Shown: one piece after another, positions 1-7,188 of the stretch
Numbering within the stretch: the stretch's first letter is position 1
Layout of the letters: every line of letters begins with the position of its first letter
Assembly: GCA_003551805.1 (NCBI GenBank)
Contig: PUNR01000402.1
Location: 1 to 23,173 of the forward strand
Reading direction: 5' to 3'
From: Loktanella sp.
GTDB taxonomy: Bacteria > Pseudomonadota > Alphaproteobacteria > Rhodobacterales > Rhodobacteraceae
Length of the DNA stretch: 23,173 bases
Translations under genes and position numbers: made by a program
Notes under the pieces: model-generated
Told to the model about the DNA's origin: nothing
Databases searched by the model: none
The model's input: only the letters and a program-made list of their open reading frames with translations

Positions 1-232
1 GTGCTACCCGAAGTACACCGACCAGTGGGCGGTGCGCGTCGAGGGCAGCCGGGTGCAGGTGGAAGAGGCGTTGATCCGCCATAAAGGTCTGACCATCACC
101 GCGCCTGCCCTGCCCGGCCTTGACCCTGCGTGGACCACCGAAGAAGGCGGACTGCGCCTGCGCCCCGATTACTGGGCTGATCTGGGCGGGATGGACGGGT
201 TCTATATCGCCATGCTGACAAAGCCTGCGTGA
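1..232 (+). CDS. rsmB: RsmB-type 16S rRNA m5C967 methyltransferase, C-terminal fragment (5' end outside window)
   Basis: Only the last ~75 codons are visible, in the frame beginning at base 2. RsmB methylates cytosine 967 of 16S rRNA in the cytoplasm using S-adenosylmethionine. The C-terminal run RLRPDYWADLGGMDGFYIA fits the family ending (arginine-rich strand, short linker, then the D-GF-x-A strand), and the stretch EGSRVQVEEALIRH fits the helix that follows the catalytic cysteine loop. The very start is odd. Bases 1-12 in frame 1 read VLPE, which is what normally follows the catalytic Cys, while the helix is in frame 2. The 28 bases between (13-40) match nothing expected and shift the frame; frame 1 meets a TAA at 82-84. 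The gene may therefore be disrupted, or the edge may hold an assembly error. It lies 74 bp upstream of the heparinase-like gene, a usual roseobacter neighbour. The family call is fairly safe; intactness is not. Confidence 0.68.
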   Translation, partial: CYPKYTDQWAVRVEGSRVQVEEALIRHKGLTITAPALPGLDPAWTTEEGGLRLRPDYWADLGGMDGFYIAMLTKPA

Positions 233-306
233 CTCTGGCTGCGCCCTTTCCTATGGTCCGCTGGAATCCGGCCTGACCCGCCGGCAATCCCGAAGGGCCG
301 CAACGA

Positions 307-2049
307 ATGGCGCAAATCTTGACATGGCGGGACCGATTCACCGCGTTTCTTGACAGACGCGCCGCGCGCAAAGCCGGCCGCGCACGGATCGTGGCAAGCT
401 TTGCCACGCCACCCGAACCGGTCAGCGTCGGGTTGGTCGCCAAAGGCAGGCAACTTGTCGCCGGTGAATTTCTGTTTTCAGGCCTACGGATCACGAACCC
501 GCTTTTGTCGATCTGGGACATTGTGACGGACAATTCTGATGTTATCGCTGATCTGCACGGGTGCGAATGGCTGGATGATCTGGCAGCACTTGGCGATGAA
601 TCGGCACGCGCAAGGGCGCAGATGTGGGTGTTCGACTGGATCAGGCGGTATGGTGCAGGCACCGGACCGGGCTGGACGCCGGATATCACAGCGCGGCGGC
701 TGCGCGTCTGGATCGGGCATAGCGATTTCCTGCTACGCGGGCAAAGCAAAGCAGCGACGGATCAATTCATGCAAAGCCTTGGGCGGCAAGCTTTGTTCCT
801 GTCACGCCGCTGGCACGCAACTGCGCCCGGATTGCCCCGGATTGCCGCTGTTGCAACTGCGATCACCGCCAGTGTTATGCTGAACAACGGTTCGTCTGCA
901 TCGGTTGATCGTGCCGTGGCAGCCCTCGTGGTGGCGGGTCAGGGGCATATCGATGACCAAGGCACCTTAAAGACACGCAATCCGCAAGAATTGCTGGCCG
1001 TTTTGACGCATCTTGTCACAGCAGCACAGGCATTACACGCCACAGGGCGATCTGTCCCAGCCGAGGTTTCCGGCCTCATCACCCGCATCGTGCCGGTTTT
1101 GCGTGGCTTGCGGCATGTCGACGGCGGGCTGGCACGGTTTCACGGTGGCGGGCGCGGCGCAGAGGGCCGGCTGGATGCCGCGCTGGCTGCAGCGGGGGTT
1201 AAGACCCCGGCCACGCAGCCCACCGCGATGGGGTTTGCACGACTAACAGCAGGGCGAACCAGCGTGATCGTCGACGCAGCGGCCCCGCCTGTCGGACCTG
1301 CATCGCGCGACGCCCATGCCAGCACACTGGCACTAGAGGTGACATCGGGCCGCCGCCCACTTTTCGTCAATTGCGGATCAGGTGCGCGTTTCGGCGAAGA
1401 CTGGCGCCGCGCCAGCCGTGCCACGCCCAGCCATTCCACACTGGGACTGGAGGGCGTGTCGTCATCTCATCTTGGCCAAACCGACGACGAATTGCTGTCC
1501 GACGTACCCCGCCTTGTGCGGGCGGAACTTGTCACCGATAGCACGGGGCGCAGGCTTGATCTTTCGCACAACGGCTATCAACCCAGCCACGGGCTAACCC
1601 ATGCGCGCATATTGCATCTTTCAGGCGACGGGCGCAGCCTGACAGGTGAAGACCTGCTGACGACACTGGATGCCACAGACGAGGCGCGGTTTGACCATGT
1701 TTTCGACCAGACCCTGCGTGCGGGTGTCCGCTTTGCCATCCGGTTTCATCTGCATCCCGATGTGACCTGCGCCACCACGCAAGACAAAGAGGCGGTCACG
1801 CTTTGGCTGAAATCGGGTGAAATCTGGATTTTCCGGCATGACGGGGCCGCCCAATTATCCGTCAGCCCGTCAGTTTATCTTGAAAACGGGCAATTAAAGC
1901 CGCGTCCGACCCAACAGGTGGTTTTATCCGGCAGCGCTTTGGCCTATGCGACACGCGTCAGGTGGTCGCTGGCAAAGGCAGATAATACACCACTTGCGGT
2001 GCGTGATCTGGCCCGCGCCGACCCGCTGGACATAGCTGATCAGACCTAG
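307..2049 (+). CDS. heparinase II/III family protein
   Basis: A 580-residue protein with the layout of bacterial heparinase II/III-like proteins: a mostly helical N-terminal half (about 60-290; WIRRYG and LLRGQSKAATDQF helices) followed by a beta-rich C-terminal Hepar_II_III domain (about 310-535). In that domain the segment VNCGSGARFGEDWRRASR followed by SHSTLGLEG resembles the strand and histidine loop of the family's catalytic sandwich. The family includes polysaccharide lyases acting on uronic-acid polymers, but this roseobacter branch sits conserved between rsmB and purH and has no proven substrate. No signal peptide is visible at the N-terminus (MAQILTWRDRF), which is unusual for a secreted lyase and hints at an intracellular or cell-envelope precursor role; that is inference. 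The start follows a GAAGGG ribosome site about 9 nt upstream. purH begins 9 bp after its stop, so the two are probably co-transcribed. Confidence 0.85.
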   Translation: MAQILTWRDRFTAFLDRRAARKAGRARIVASFATPPEPVSVGLVAKGRQLVAGEFLFSGLRITNPLLSIWDIVTDNSDVIADLHGCEWLDDLAALGDESARARAQMWVFDWIRRYGAGTGPGWTPDITARRLRVWIGHSDFLLRGQSKAATDQFMQSLGRQALFLSRRWHATAPGLPRIAAVATAITASVMLNNGSSASVDRAVAALVVAGQGHIDDQGTLKTRNPQELLAVLTHLVTAAQALHATGRSVPAEVSGLITRIVPVLRGLRHVDGGLARFHGGGRGAEGRLDAALAAAGVKTPATQPTAMGFARLTAGRTSVIVDAAAPPVGPASRDAHASTLALEVTSGRRPLFVNCGSGARFGEDWRRASRATPSHSTLGLEGVSSSHLGQTDDELLSDVPRLVRAELVTDSTGRRLDLSHNGYQPSHGLTHARILHLSGDGRSLTGEDLLTTLDATDEARFDHVFDQTLRAGVRFAIRFHLHPDVTCATTQDKEAVTLWLKSGEIWIFRHDGAAQLSVSPSVYLENGQLKPRPTQQVVLSGSALAYATRVRWSLAKADNTPLAVRDLARADPLDIADQT

Positions 2050-2058
2050 AGGAATTCG

Positions 2059-3648
2059 ATGACCGACCATGCACCTTTGCGCCGCGCGCTGCTTTCTGTT
2101 TCCGACAAGACCGGGCTGATTGACCTGGGACAGGCCTTGGCCGCACGCGGGGTTGAGTTGTTGTCCACAGGTGGCACGGCCAAAGCACTGCGCGACGCTG
2201 GGCTAGAGGTTCGCGATGTGTCCGATTTCACTGGCTTCCCCGAGATGATGGACGGCCGCGTCAAAACGCTGCACCCTGTCGTGCACGGCGGCTTACTGGC
2301 GCGGCGCGATCTGGAAAGCCACCGTGATGCGATGGTCGAACACAACATCGGGCCGATCGATCTGCTGGTGGTAAACCTTTATCCTTTCGAAGAAACCGTG
2401 GCCAAAGGCGCTGATTTCGACACCTGCATCGAAAACATCGACATTGGCGGACCTGCGATGATCCGCTCAGCCGCCAAGAATCACGCCTTTGTCGCCGTCG
2501 TGACCGATGTGCAGGATTACGAGGCGCTGCTGGCCGAAATGGACGCCAATGACGGCCAGACAACCCTGACCCTGCGTCAGCGGCTGGCGCAAACAGCTTA
2601 TGCCCGCACCGCAGCCTATGATACCGCCGTCAGCACGTGGATGGCTGGTGCCATTGGCACCGACACCCCGCGTCGGCGGTCATTTGCAGGCACCTACAAG
2701 CAGACGATGCGCTATGGCGAAAACAGCCACCAGCGCGCGGCGTTCTATACCGACGGCACAGGGCGCCCCGGCGTGGCGACCGCCATGCAGCATCAGGGCA
2801 AGGAATTGTCCTATAACAATATCAACGATACCGACGCCGCATTTGAACTGGTTGCAGAGTTTGATCCGGCCCAAGGCCCCGCTGTCGCAATCATCAAACA
2901 TGCCAACCCCTGCGGTGTGGCGCGTGGCGCGACCTTGCTAGAGGCGTATCAGAACGCGTTCGATTGTGACCGTACCTCTGCCTTTGGCGGGATCGTCGCG
3001 CTGAACCAGCCGCTGGACGAAGACACTGCAAAGGCAATTGTCGAGATTTTCACCGAAGTCGTCATCGCGCCCGGCGCATCCGACGCAGCCAAGGCCATCT
3101 TTGCCACAAAGAAAAACCTGCGACTGCTGACCACCGATGGTCTGCCCGATGTCAAAGCACCGATCACCACCTATCGGCAGGTCGCTGGCGGTATGCTGGT
3201 GCAGGACAAGGACACCGGCTTTGTCGGGATGGACGATCTGAAGGTCGTGACCAAAGTCGCACCCACAGATGCCCAGATGGCTGATCTGCTGTTCGCGTGG
3301 AAAGTCGCCAAACACGTCAAGTCCAACGCCATCGTCTATGTCAAGGACGCCGCGACCGTCGGTGTCGGCGCAGGCCAGATGTCGCGGCTTGATTCCGCGC
3401 TGATCGCCGCGAAAAAGGCAGAACGCATGGCCGACGCGATGGGGCTTTCTGCGCCTTTGACGATCGGTTCTGCCGTTGCCTCTGACGCGTTCTTCCCCTT
3501 TGCCGACGGATTGATGGAAGCCGCCGCAGCGGGGGCGACTTGCGTGATCCAGCCTGGCGGATCGATGCGCGATGACGAAGTAATTGCCGCCGCTGACGAG
3601 GCCGGCATTGCCATGGTCTTCACCGGCATGCGCCACTTCCGGCACTGA
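2059..3648 (+). CDS. purH: bifunctional phosphoribosylaminoimidazolecarboxamide formyltransferase / IMP cyclohydrolase
   Basis: PurH performs the last two steps of de novo purine synthesis: 10-formyl-THF-dependent formylation of AICAR to FAICAR, then ring closure to IMP. The 529-aa length is standard. The N-terminal MGS-like cyclohydrolase domain (about 1-200) shows SVSDKTGL, STGGTAKAL, VNLYPFE and NIDIGGPAMIRSAAKN. The transformylase domain (about 205-529) shows RYGENSHQ, SYNNINDTDAA, IIKHANPCGVA (catalytic Lys-His pair), AFGGIVALN, KSNAIVY and GAGQMSRLDS, and ends in SDAFFPFADG and GMRHFRH. A clear GAGGAA Shine-Dalgarno at 2049-2054, overlapping the previous stop, sets the start. lspA begins 10 bp downstream, so heparinase-like, purH and lspA look like one transcript. 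Nothing is missing or broken. Confidence 0.98.
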   Translation: MTDHAPLRRALLSVSDKTGLIDLGQALAARGVELLSTGGTAKALRDAGLEVRDVSDFTGFPEMMDGRVKTLHPVVHGGLLARRDLESHRDAMVEHNIGPIDLLVVNLYPFEETVAKGADFDTCIENIDIGGPAMIRSAAKNHAFVAVVTDVQDYEALLAEMDANDGQTTLTLRQRLAQTAYARTAAYDTAVSTWMAGAIGTDTPRRRSFAGTYKQTMRYGENSHQRAAFYTDGTGRPGVATAMQHQGKELSYNNINDTDAAFELVAEFDPAQGPAVAIIKHANPCGVARGATLLEAYQNAFDCDRTSAFGGIVALNQPLDEDTAKAIVEIFTEVVIAPGASDAAKAIFATKKNLRLLTTDGLPDVKAPITTYRQVAGGMLVQDKDTGFVGMDDLKVVTKVAPTDAQMADLLFAWKVAKHVKSNAIVYVKDAATVGVGAGQMSRLDSALIAAKKAERMADAMGLSAPLTIGSAVASDAFFPFADGLMEAAAAGATCVIQPGGSMRDDEVIAAADEAGIAMVFTGMRHFRH

Positions 3649-3658
3649 GGGGACGATT

Positions 3659-4132
3659 ATGCGCCTGATGTTCTGGACCGGATTCTGGGTCTTTCTGATC
3701 GACCAGGTCAGCAAGTATTTTGTCGTCCACTGGCTGGGCCTGATCAACGTGCAAAGCGGGATAATCGAAGTATGGCCGCCTTTCCTCGAATTCCGCATGG
3801 CGTGGAACCGGGGCGTCAATTTCGGCCTGTTTGCGGATTATGACATGCGCTGGGTGCTGATTGCGGTCGCGTTGCTGATCAGCGCGGGCGTGGTCTGGTG
3901 GCTGAACCGCACAGGCGGGACCAAATGGGTCTATATCTCGGGCGGTTTCCTGATTGGCGGGGCTTTGGGCAATGTGATCGACCGGATCATTTATGGCGCT
4001 GTGGCGGATTTCCTGAACATGTCGTGCTGCGGGATCAACAACCCCTATGCGTTCAACGTGGCGGACGTGGCGATCTTTATCGGGGCGATCGGGCTGGCGT
4101 TTCTTGCCGATGATGGCAAGAAACGCGCGTGA
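3659..4132 (+). CDS. lspA: lipoprotein signal peptidase (signal peptidase II)
   Basis: LspA is an inner-membrane aspartyl protease that removes the signal peptide from diacylglyceryl-modified prolipoproteins. The 157-residue product has four hydrophobic segments (about 5-27, 64-82, 91-111, 134-150). Family blocks are visible: DQVSKYF near residue 15, AWNRGVNFGLF near 48, GNVIDRIIYGAVADF near 104 and AFNVADVAIF near 131. The catalytic aspartates are probably D108 and D136. The frame stays open 75 bp further upstream into purH, but the ATG at 3659 has a GAGGGG ribosome site 6 nt before it and gives the normal family length, so it was chosen. It is the last gene of the purH run, with a small lipoprotein, a plausible substrate, next door. 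Confidence 0.97.
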   Translation: MRLMFWTGFWVFLIDQVSKYFVVHWLGLINVQSGIIEVWPPFLEFRMAWNRGVNFGLFADYDMRWVLIAVALLISAGVVWWLNRTGGTKWVYISGGFLIGGALGNVIDRIIYGAVADFLNMSCCGINNPYAFNVADVAIFIGAIGLAFLADDGKKRA

Positions 4133-4184
4133 CCTTGGCCGTCGCATGCGTTAACCATCTTTGACGAAGCGAAAAGGACATCTG

Positions 4185-4415
4185 ATGCGCGCCTTTATGA
4201 TTTGTGGAATTGCCCTTGCCTTGCTTGCAGCTTGCAGCAGGAACGACGGTTCTGTCCGGGACTTTGGGGCAACCAGTGTCGGGCCTGCCGAAGCGTCACT
4301 GGTCACGGCTAATCCGCTGCTGCCCCCACCGACGCTGGACCTGCCTCCACCAACGCCCGGGCATGGCAATCGCGCCGATCCAAGGCCGCGCCTTGGGACC
4401 GTCGCAGCGCAATAA
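4185..4415 (+). CDS. short BamF/DUF3035-like outer-membrane lipoprotein
   Basis: A 76-residue lipoprotein. The signal peptide MRAFMICGIALALLAAC ends in a lipobox (L-A-A-C, lipidated Cys17). With no Asp or Glu at +2 (Ser18-Arg19), an outer-membrane destination is likely. The mature part has a low-complexity proline-rich segment (PPPTLDLPPPTPGHGNRADP, about 48-67) resembling the core of the alphaproteobacterial DUF3035 family, described as BamF, an accessory lipoprotein of the beta-barrel assembly machine. DUF3035 proteins commonly follow lspA in Rhodobacterales, which supports the assignment. The usual family length is roughly double, so this copy is minimal and ends soon after the core motif. 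An AAGGA ribosome site at 4175-4179 favours the ATG at 4185 over an in-frame ATG at 4161. LspA, encoded just upstream, would process it. Confidence 0.68.
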   Translation: MRAFMICGIALALLAACSRNDGSVRDFGATSVGPAEASLVTANPLLPPPTLDLPPPTPGHGNRADPRPRLGTVAAQ

Positions 4416-4502
4416 CGGCACCTGTCACAACCGCGTATAGCGGCTTGAACATCGGGCAGCGCAGCGTAGCTTGTAGGTCAGCCAAACCAAAGCAGGGGCC
4501 CT

Positions 4503-5834
4503 ATGACACGCTTTTTCGCCGCTTTTATCCTGACCGTGCTGGCGCTGGCCGCCAAAGCCGATCAGGTCACGACTTACACGCTTGATAACGGTATGGATGT
4601 GGTGGTGATCGAAGATCGCCGCGCACCGGTTGTTGTGCACATGGTCTGGTATCGCGTCGGGTCCGCCGATGAGCCGGAAGGCCAGTCCGGCATTGCACAT
4701 TTTCTGGAACATCTGATGTTCAAAGGCACCGATGTGTTGGAAGCTGGCGAATTTTCGCAGGTCGTGGCAGTCAATGGCGGACGCGATAACGCCTTTACCA
4801 GTTTTGACTATACCGGCTATTTCCAGCGTATCGCGTCTGACCGGCTTGATCTGATGATGCAGATGGAATCCAACCGGATGACCAATCTGGCCCTGACCAA
4901 CGATGACATCACCTTTGAACGCCGCGTTGTACTGGAAGAACGCAGTCAGGTGGTCGAAAGCAACCCAGGCGCAATGGCCCGCGAACAATTCATGGCTGCG
5001 CAATACCAGAACCACCGCTACGGCATTCCGATCATCGGCTGGCAGCACGAGATTGAACAGCTCGATATGCCCGAATTGCTGGAATTTTACCGCCAGCACT
5101 ACGCCCCGAACAACGCGGTTCTGATCGTGGCCGGTGATGTTGATCCCACCGATGTGTTGGCTATGGCAGAGCAATATTACGGACCCATCCCCGCCAAAGC
5201 CGACCTGCCCGACCGCATCCGCCCTATTGAACCGCCCCAACGCGCCGAACGCCGTGTCACCTACGCCGATCCGCGCGTCAGTGTGCCGTATCTGGTGCGC
5301 AGCTATCTGGCCCCGCAGCGCACAAGCGGCACCCAGCAAGAGGCCGCCGCTTTGGTCTATCTGGCAGAACTTTTGGGCGGGTCGCCCTTTACGTCTGATC
5401 TTGGCCGCGCTTTGCAGTTCGACAGCCAGTTGGCGATCCAGACAAGCGCGTCGTATTCCGGAATGTCACTGGACCAGACAACATTTTCACTGGTCGTCGC
5501 CCCTGCGACTGGCGTGACATTGTCAGAAGCAGAAGCAGCCATGGATGACGTCATTGCCGCCTTCATGGAAAACGACATCGACCCTGCCCGCATGGACGCG
5601 ATCCGCACGCAGTTGCGGGCCTCGGAAATCTATGCGCTGGACAGCACCCAAGGGCTGGCACGCCGTTACGGGGCAGCGTTGACATCCGGCTTGACGGTCG
5701 AAGACGTGCAGCAATGGCCGGATATCCTGCAGTCAGTCACCCCCGAACAGATCAAGGATGCGGCAGCAAATCTGCTGAACCGTAATCAGGCCGTCACCGG
5801 CTGGGTCGTCGCCAACCAAGAGGAGGCACGCTGA
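4503..5834 (+). CDS. M16 family zinc metallopeptidase, catalytic subunit (PqqL/PepR-like)
   Basis: A 443-residue secreted M16B peptidase. A signal peptide (about 1-19, cleavage after AKA) sends it to the periplasm. The inverted zinc motif HxxEH is intact as H66-F-L-E69-H70, and the third ligand is expected in the glutamate-rich stretch VVLEERSQVVE about 75 residues later. The second half (about 230-440) is the structurally related but inactive M16 repeat. Bacterial two-gene M16B systems form a clamshell heterodimer with one zinc-bearing and one zinc-free subunit. The next gene, overlapping by one base, is exactly such a partner, so a periplasmic heterodimeric peptidase degrading peptides or misfolded fragments is the natural reading; the substrate is unknown. 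The start ATG is preceded by AGCAGGGG. It begins 87 bp after the lipoprotein stop, with no convincing promoter seen between. Confidence 0.93.
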   Translation: MTRFFAAFILTVLALAAKADQVTTYTLDNGMDVVVIEDRRAPVVVHMVWYRVGSADEPEGQSGIAHFLEHLMFKGTDVLEAGEFSQVVAVNGGRDNAFTSFDYTGYFQRIASDRLDLMMQMESNRMTNLALTNDDITFERRVVLEERSQVVESNPGAMAREQFMAAQYQNHRYGIPIIGWQHEIEQLDMPELLEFYRQHYAPNNAVLIVAGDVDPTDVLAMAEQYYGPIPAKADLPDRIRPIEPPQRAERRVTYADPRVSVPYLVRSYLAPQRTSGTQQEAAALVYLAELLGGSPFTSDLGRALQFDSQLAIQTSASYSGMSLDQTTFSLVVAPATGVTLSEAEAAMDDVIAAFMENDIDPARMDAIRTQLRASEIYALDSTQGLARRYGAALTSGLTVEDVQQWPDILQSVTPEQIKDAAANLLNRNQAVTGWVVANQEEAR

Positions 5835-7144
5835 TGCTGCGTATTCTGACAGCCCTGTGGTTTGCCCTGCTTGCCAGCACTGCACAGGCCGAAATTGATA
5901 TTCAGGAAATCACCTCCCCCGGCGGGATCAACGCTTGGGTCGTCGAAGAACCCAGCATTCCGTTTGTCGCGCTTGAAATCCGGTTTCGTGGCGGGGCATC
6001 GCTTGATGAACCCGGCAAACGTGGTGCGGTCAACCTGATGGCCGCCTTGCTAGAAGAAGGCGCCGGTGATCTGGACGCCCAAGCCTTCCAGACCGCAAGA
6101 GAGGCGTTGGCCGCGCGCTTTAGATTTAACGCCAGTGACGACACCATCAGCGTATCCGCCCAATTCCTGACCGAAAACCAGCAGGAAGCTTTGGCGCTAC
6201 TGGAACAGGCGCTGATCAACCCACGCTTTGATCAACCCGCGATGGACCGCGTGCGTGCGCAGGTACTGGCAGGCATCGCCAGCGATGCCACCAATCCGCG
6301 CAGCATCGCCAGCGCTGCCTTATATGCCGCTGCCTACGGCGATCATCCTTATGGCACACCGCTTGACGGCACCGCCGACAGCGTCAACGCGCTGACCCGC
6401 GACGATATGTTCGACGCGCATCGCAACACGCTGACGCGCGACCGGCTATATGTCTCCGTCGTGGGCGATGTGACAGTGGAAGAGGTCGGGCCGATGCTGG
6501 ACGCGCTGCTGGGCGATTTGCCCGCCGAAGGTCCCGCCTTGCCCGAAGATATCGCATTCGGCCTGCCCGGCGGTGTGACCGTAATTGATTTCGACAATCC
6601 GCAATCTGTTGCCCTGTTCGGCCATGCAGGGATGAAACGTGATGATCCGGATTTCTTTGCCGCTTTCATCGTGAACCATGTGCTGGGCGCTGGCGGCTTT
6701 CAGTCCCGCCTGATGACCGAGGTCCGTGAAAGGCGCGGATTGACCTACGGGATCGGCAGCTATCTGGCCCCCAGTTTCCATTCAGAAACGGTGATGGGCA
6801 ATGTCGCGTCGTCGAATGCGACCATCGCAGAGGCGATCGACGTCACCCGCGATGAATGGGCGCGGATGGCAGAACAAGGACTGACCGAAGCAGAGCTGGA
6901 CGCGGCCAAAACCTTTCTGACCGGCGAATATCCGCTGCGTTTTGACGGGAATGCAGCGATTGCTTCGATCATGGTGGGGATGCAGATGATCGACCTGCCA
7001 TCCGATTATGTGATCAACCGCAACGACTATATCGAAGCAGTTACACTGGAAGAGGCAAACCGCGTCGCGGCCGAACTGCTGCGTCCGGACGACCTGCATT
7101 TCGTCGTGGTGGGCAGACCCGAAGGGTTAGAGCCGACCCGATAA
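5834..7144 (+). CDS. M16 family peptidase, zinc-free partner subunit
   Basis: A 436-residue M16 protein with a signal peptide (about 1-19, AQA before EID). At the position of the partner's HFLEH this protein reads NLMAA, so both histidines and the glutamate are gone and it cannot bind the catalytic zinc. What it keeps is the C-terminal substrate-clamping element RERRGLTYGIGSYL (about 298-311), with the Arg-Tyr pair typical of the non-catalytic subunit in heterodimeric M16B peptidases and mitochondrial processing peptidase alpha. The start codon overlaps the upstream stop (TGATG) and sits behind an AGGAGG ribosome site, so the two subunits are translationally coupled and probably made in equal amounts. 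This is a specialised partner subunit rather than a decayed gene, since the rest of the fold is well kept. Confidence 0.92.
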   Translation: MLRILTALWFALLASTAQAEIDIQEITSPGGINAWVVEEPSIPFVALEIRFRGGASLDEPGKRGAVNLMAALLEEGAGDLDAQAFQTAREALAARFRFNASDDTISVSAQFLTENQQEALALLEQALINPRFDQPAMDRVRAQVLAGIASDATNPRSIASAALYAAAYGDHPYGTPLDGTADSVNALTRDDMFDAHRNTLTRDRLYVSVVGDVTVEEVGPMLDALLGDLPAEGPALPEDIAFGLPGGVTVIDFDNPQSVALFGHAGMKRDDPDFFAAFIVNHVLGAGGFQSRLMTEVRERRGLTYGIGSYLAPSFHSETVMGNVASSNATIAEAIDVTRDEWARMAEQGLTEAELDAAKTFLTGEYPLRFDGNAAIASIMVGMQMIDLPSDYVINRNDYIEAVTLEEANRVAAELLRPDDLHFVVVGRPEGLEPTR

Positions 7145-7170
7145 AGTCTACTCGCAGAATCGTCGCAGCC

Positions 7171-7188
7171 TGCTATAAGTTGTGGCAT
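7171..7188 (+). promoter_or_regulatory. candidate extended -10 promoter for mutL
   Basis: TGCTATAAG at 7171-7179 matches an extended -10 element (TGn followed by a near-consensus hexamer). No good -35 is visible 17 bp upstream, as expected for extended -10 promoters. Only 7 nt separate the hexamer from the mutL ATG at 7187, so the transcript would begin at or next to the start codon. This is a sequence match only. Confidence 0.4.

Noticed and set aside
2..95. Resemblance of KYTDQWAVRVEG to the propeptide of kexin/furin-like proteases
   Set aside because: The similarity is about ten residues, and the following sequence is clearly RsmB-like. Chance similarity across a possible frameshift is more likely.
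96..749. 217-residue open frame on the minus strand
   Set aside because: Arg/Ser/Pro-rich shadow spanning the end of rsmB and the start of the heparinase-like gene; no motif.
2938..3819. 293-residue open frame on the minus strand
   Set aside because: It is antisense to the conserved end of purH and the start of lspA, with no recognisable domain.
4431..4443. Small hairpin CCGC-N5-GCGG between the lipoprotein and M16 genes
   Set aside because: The 4-bp stem without a T-run is too weak to call a terminator.
4425..5339. 304-residue open frame on the minus strand
   Set aside because: It lies opposite the M16 peptidase, whose signal peptide and zinc motif are intact, and shows no motif or ribosome site of its own. 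It is a by-product of codon bias in a high-GC gene.
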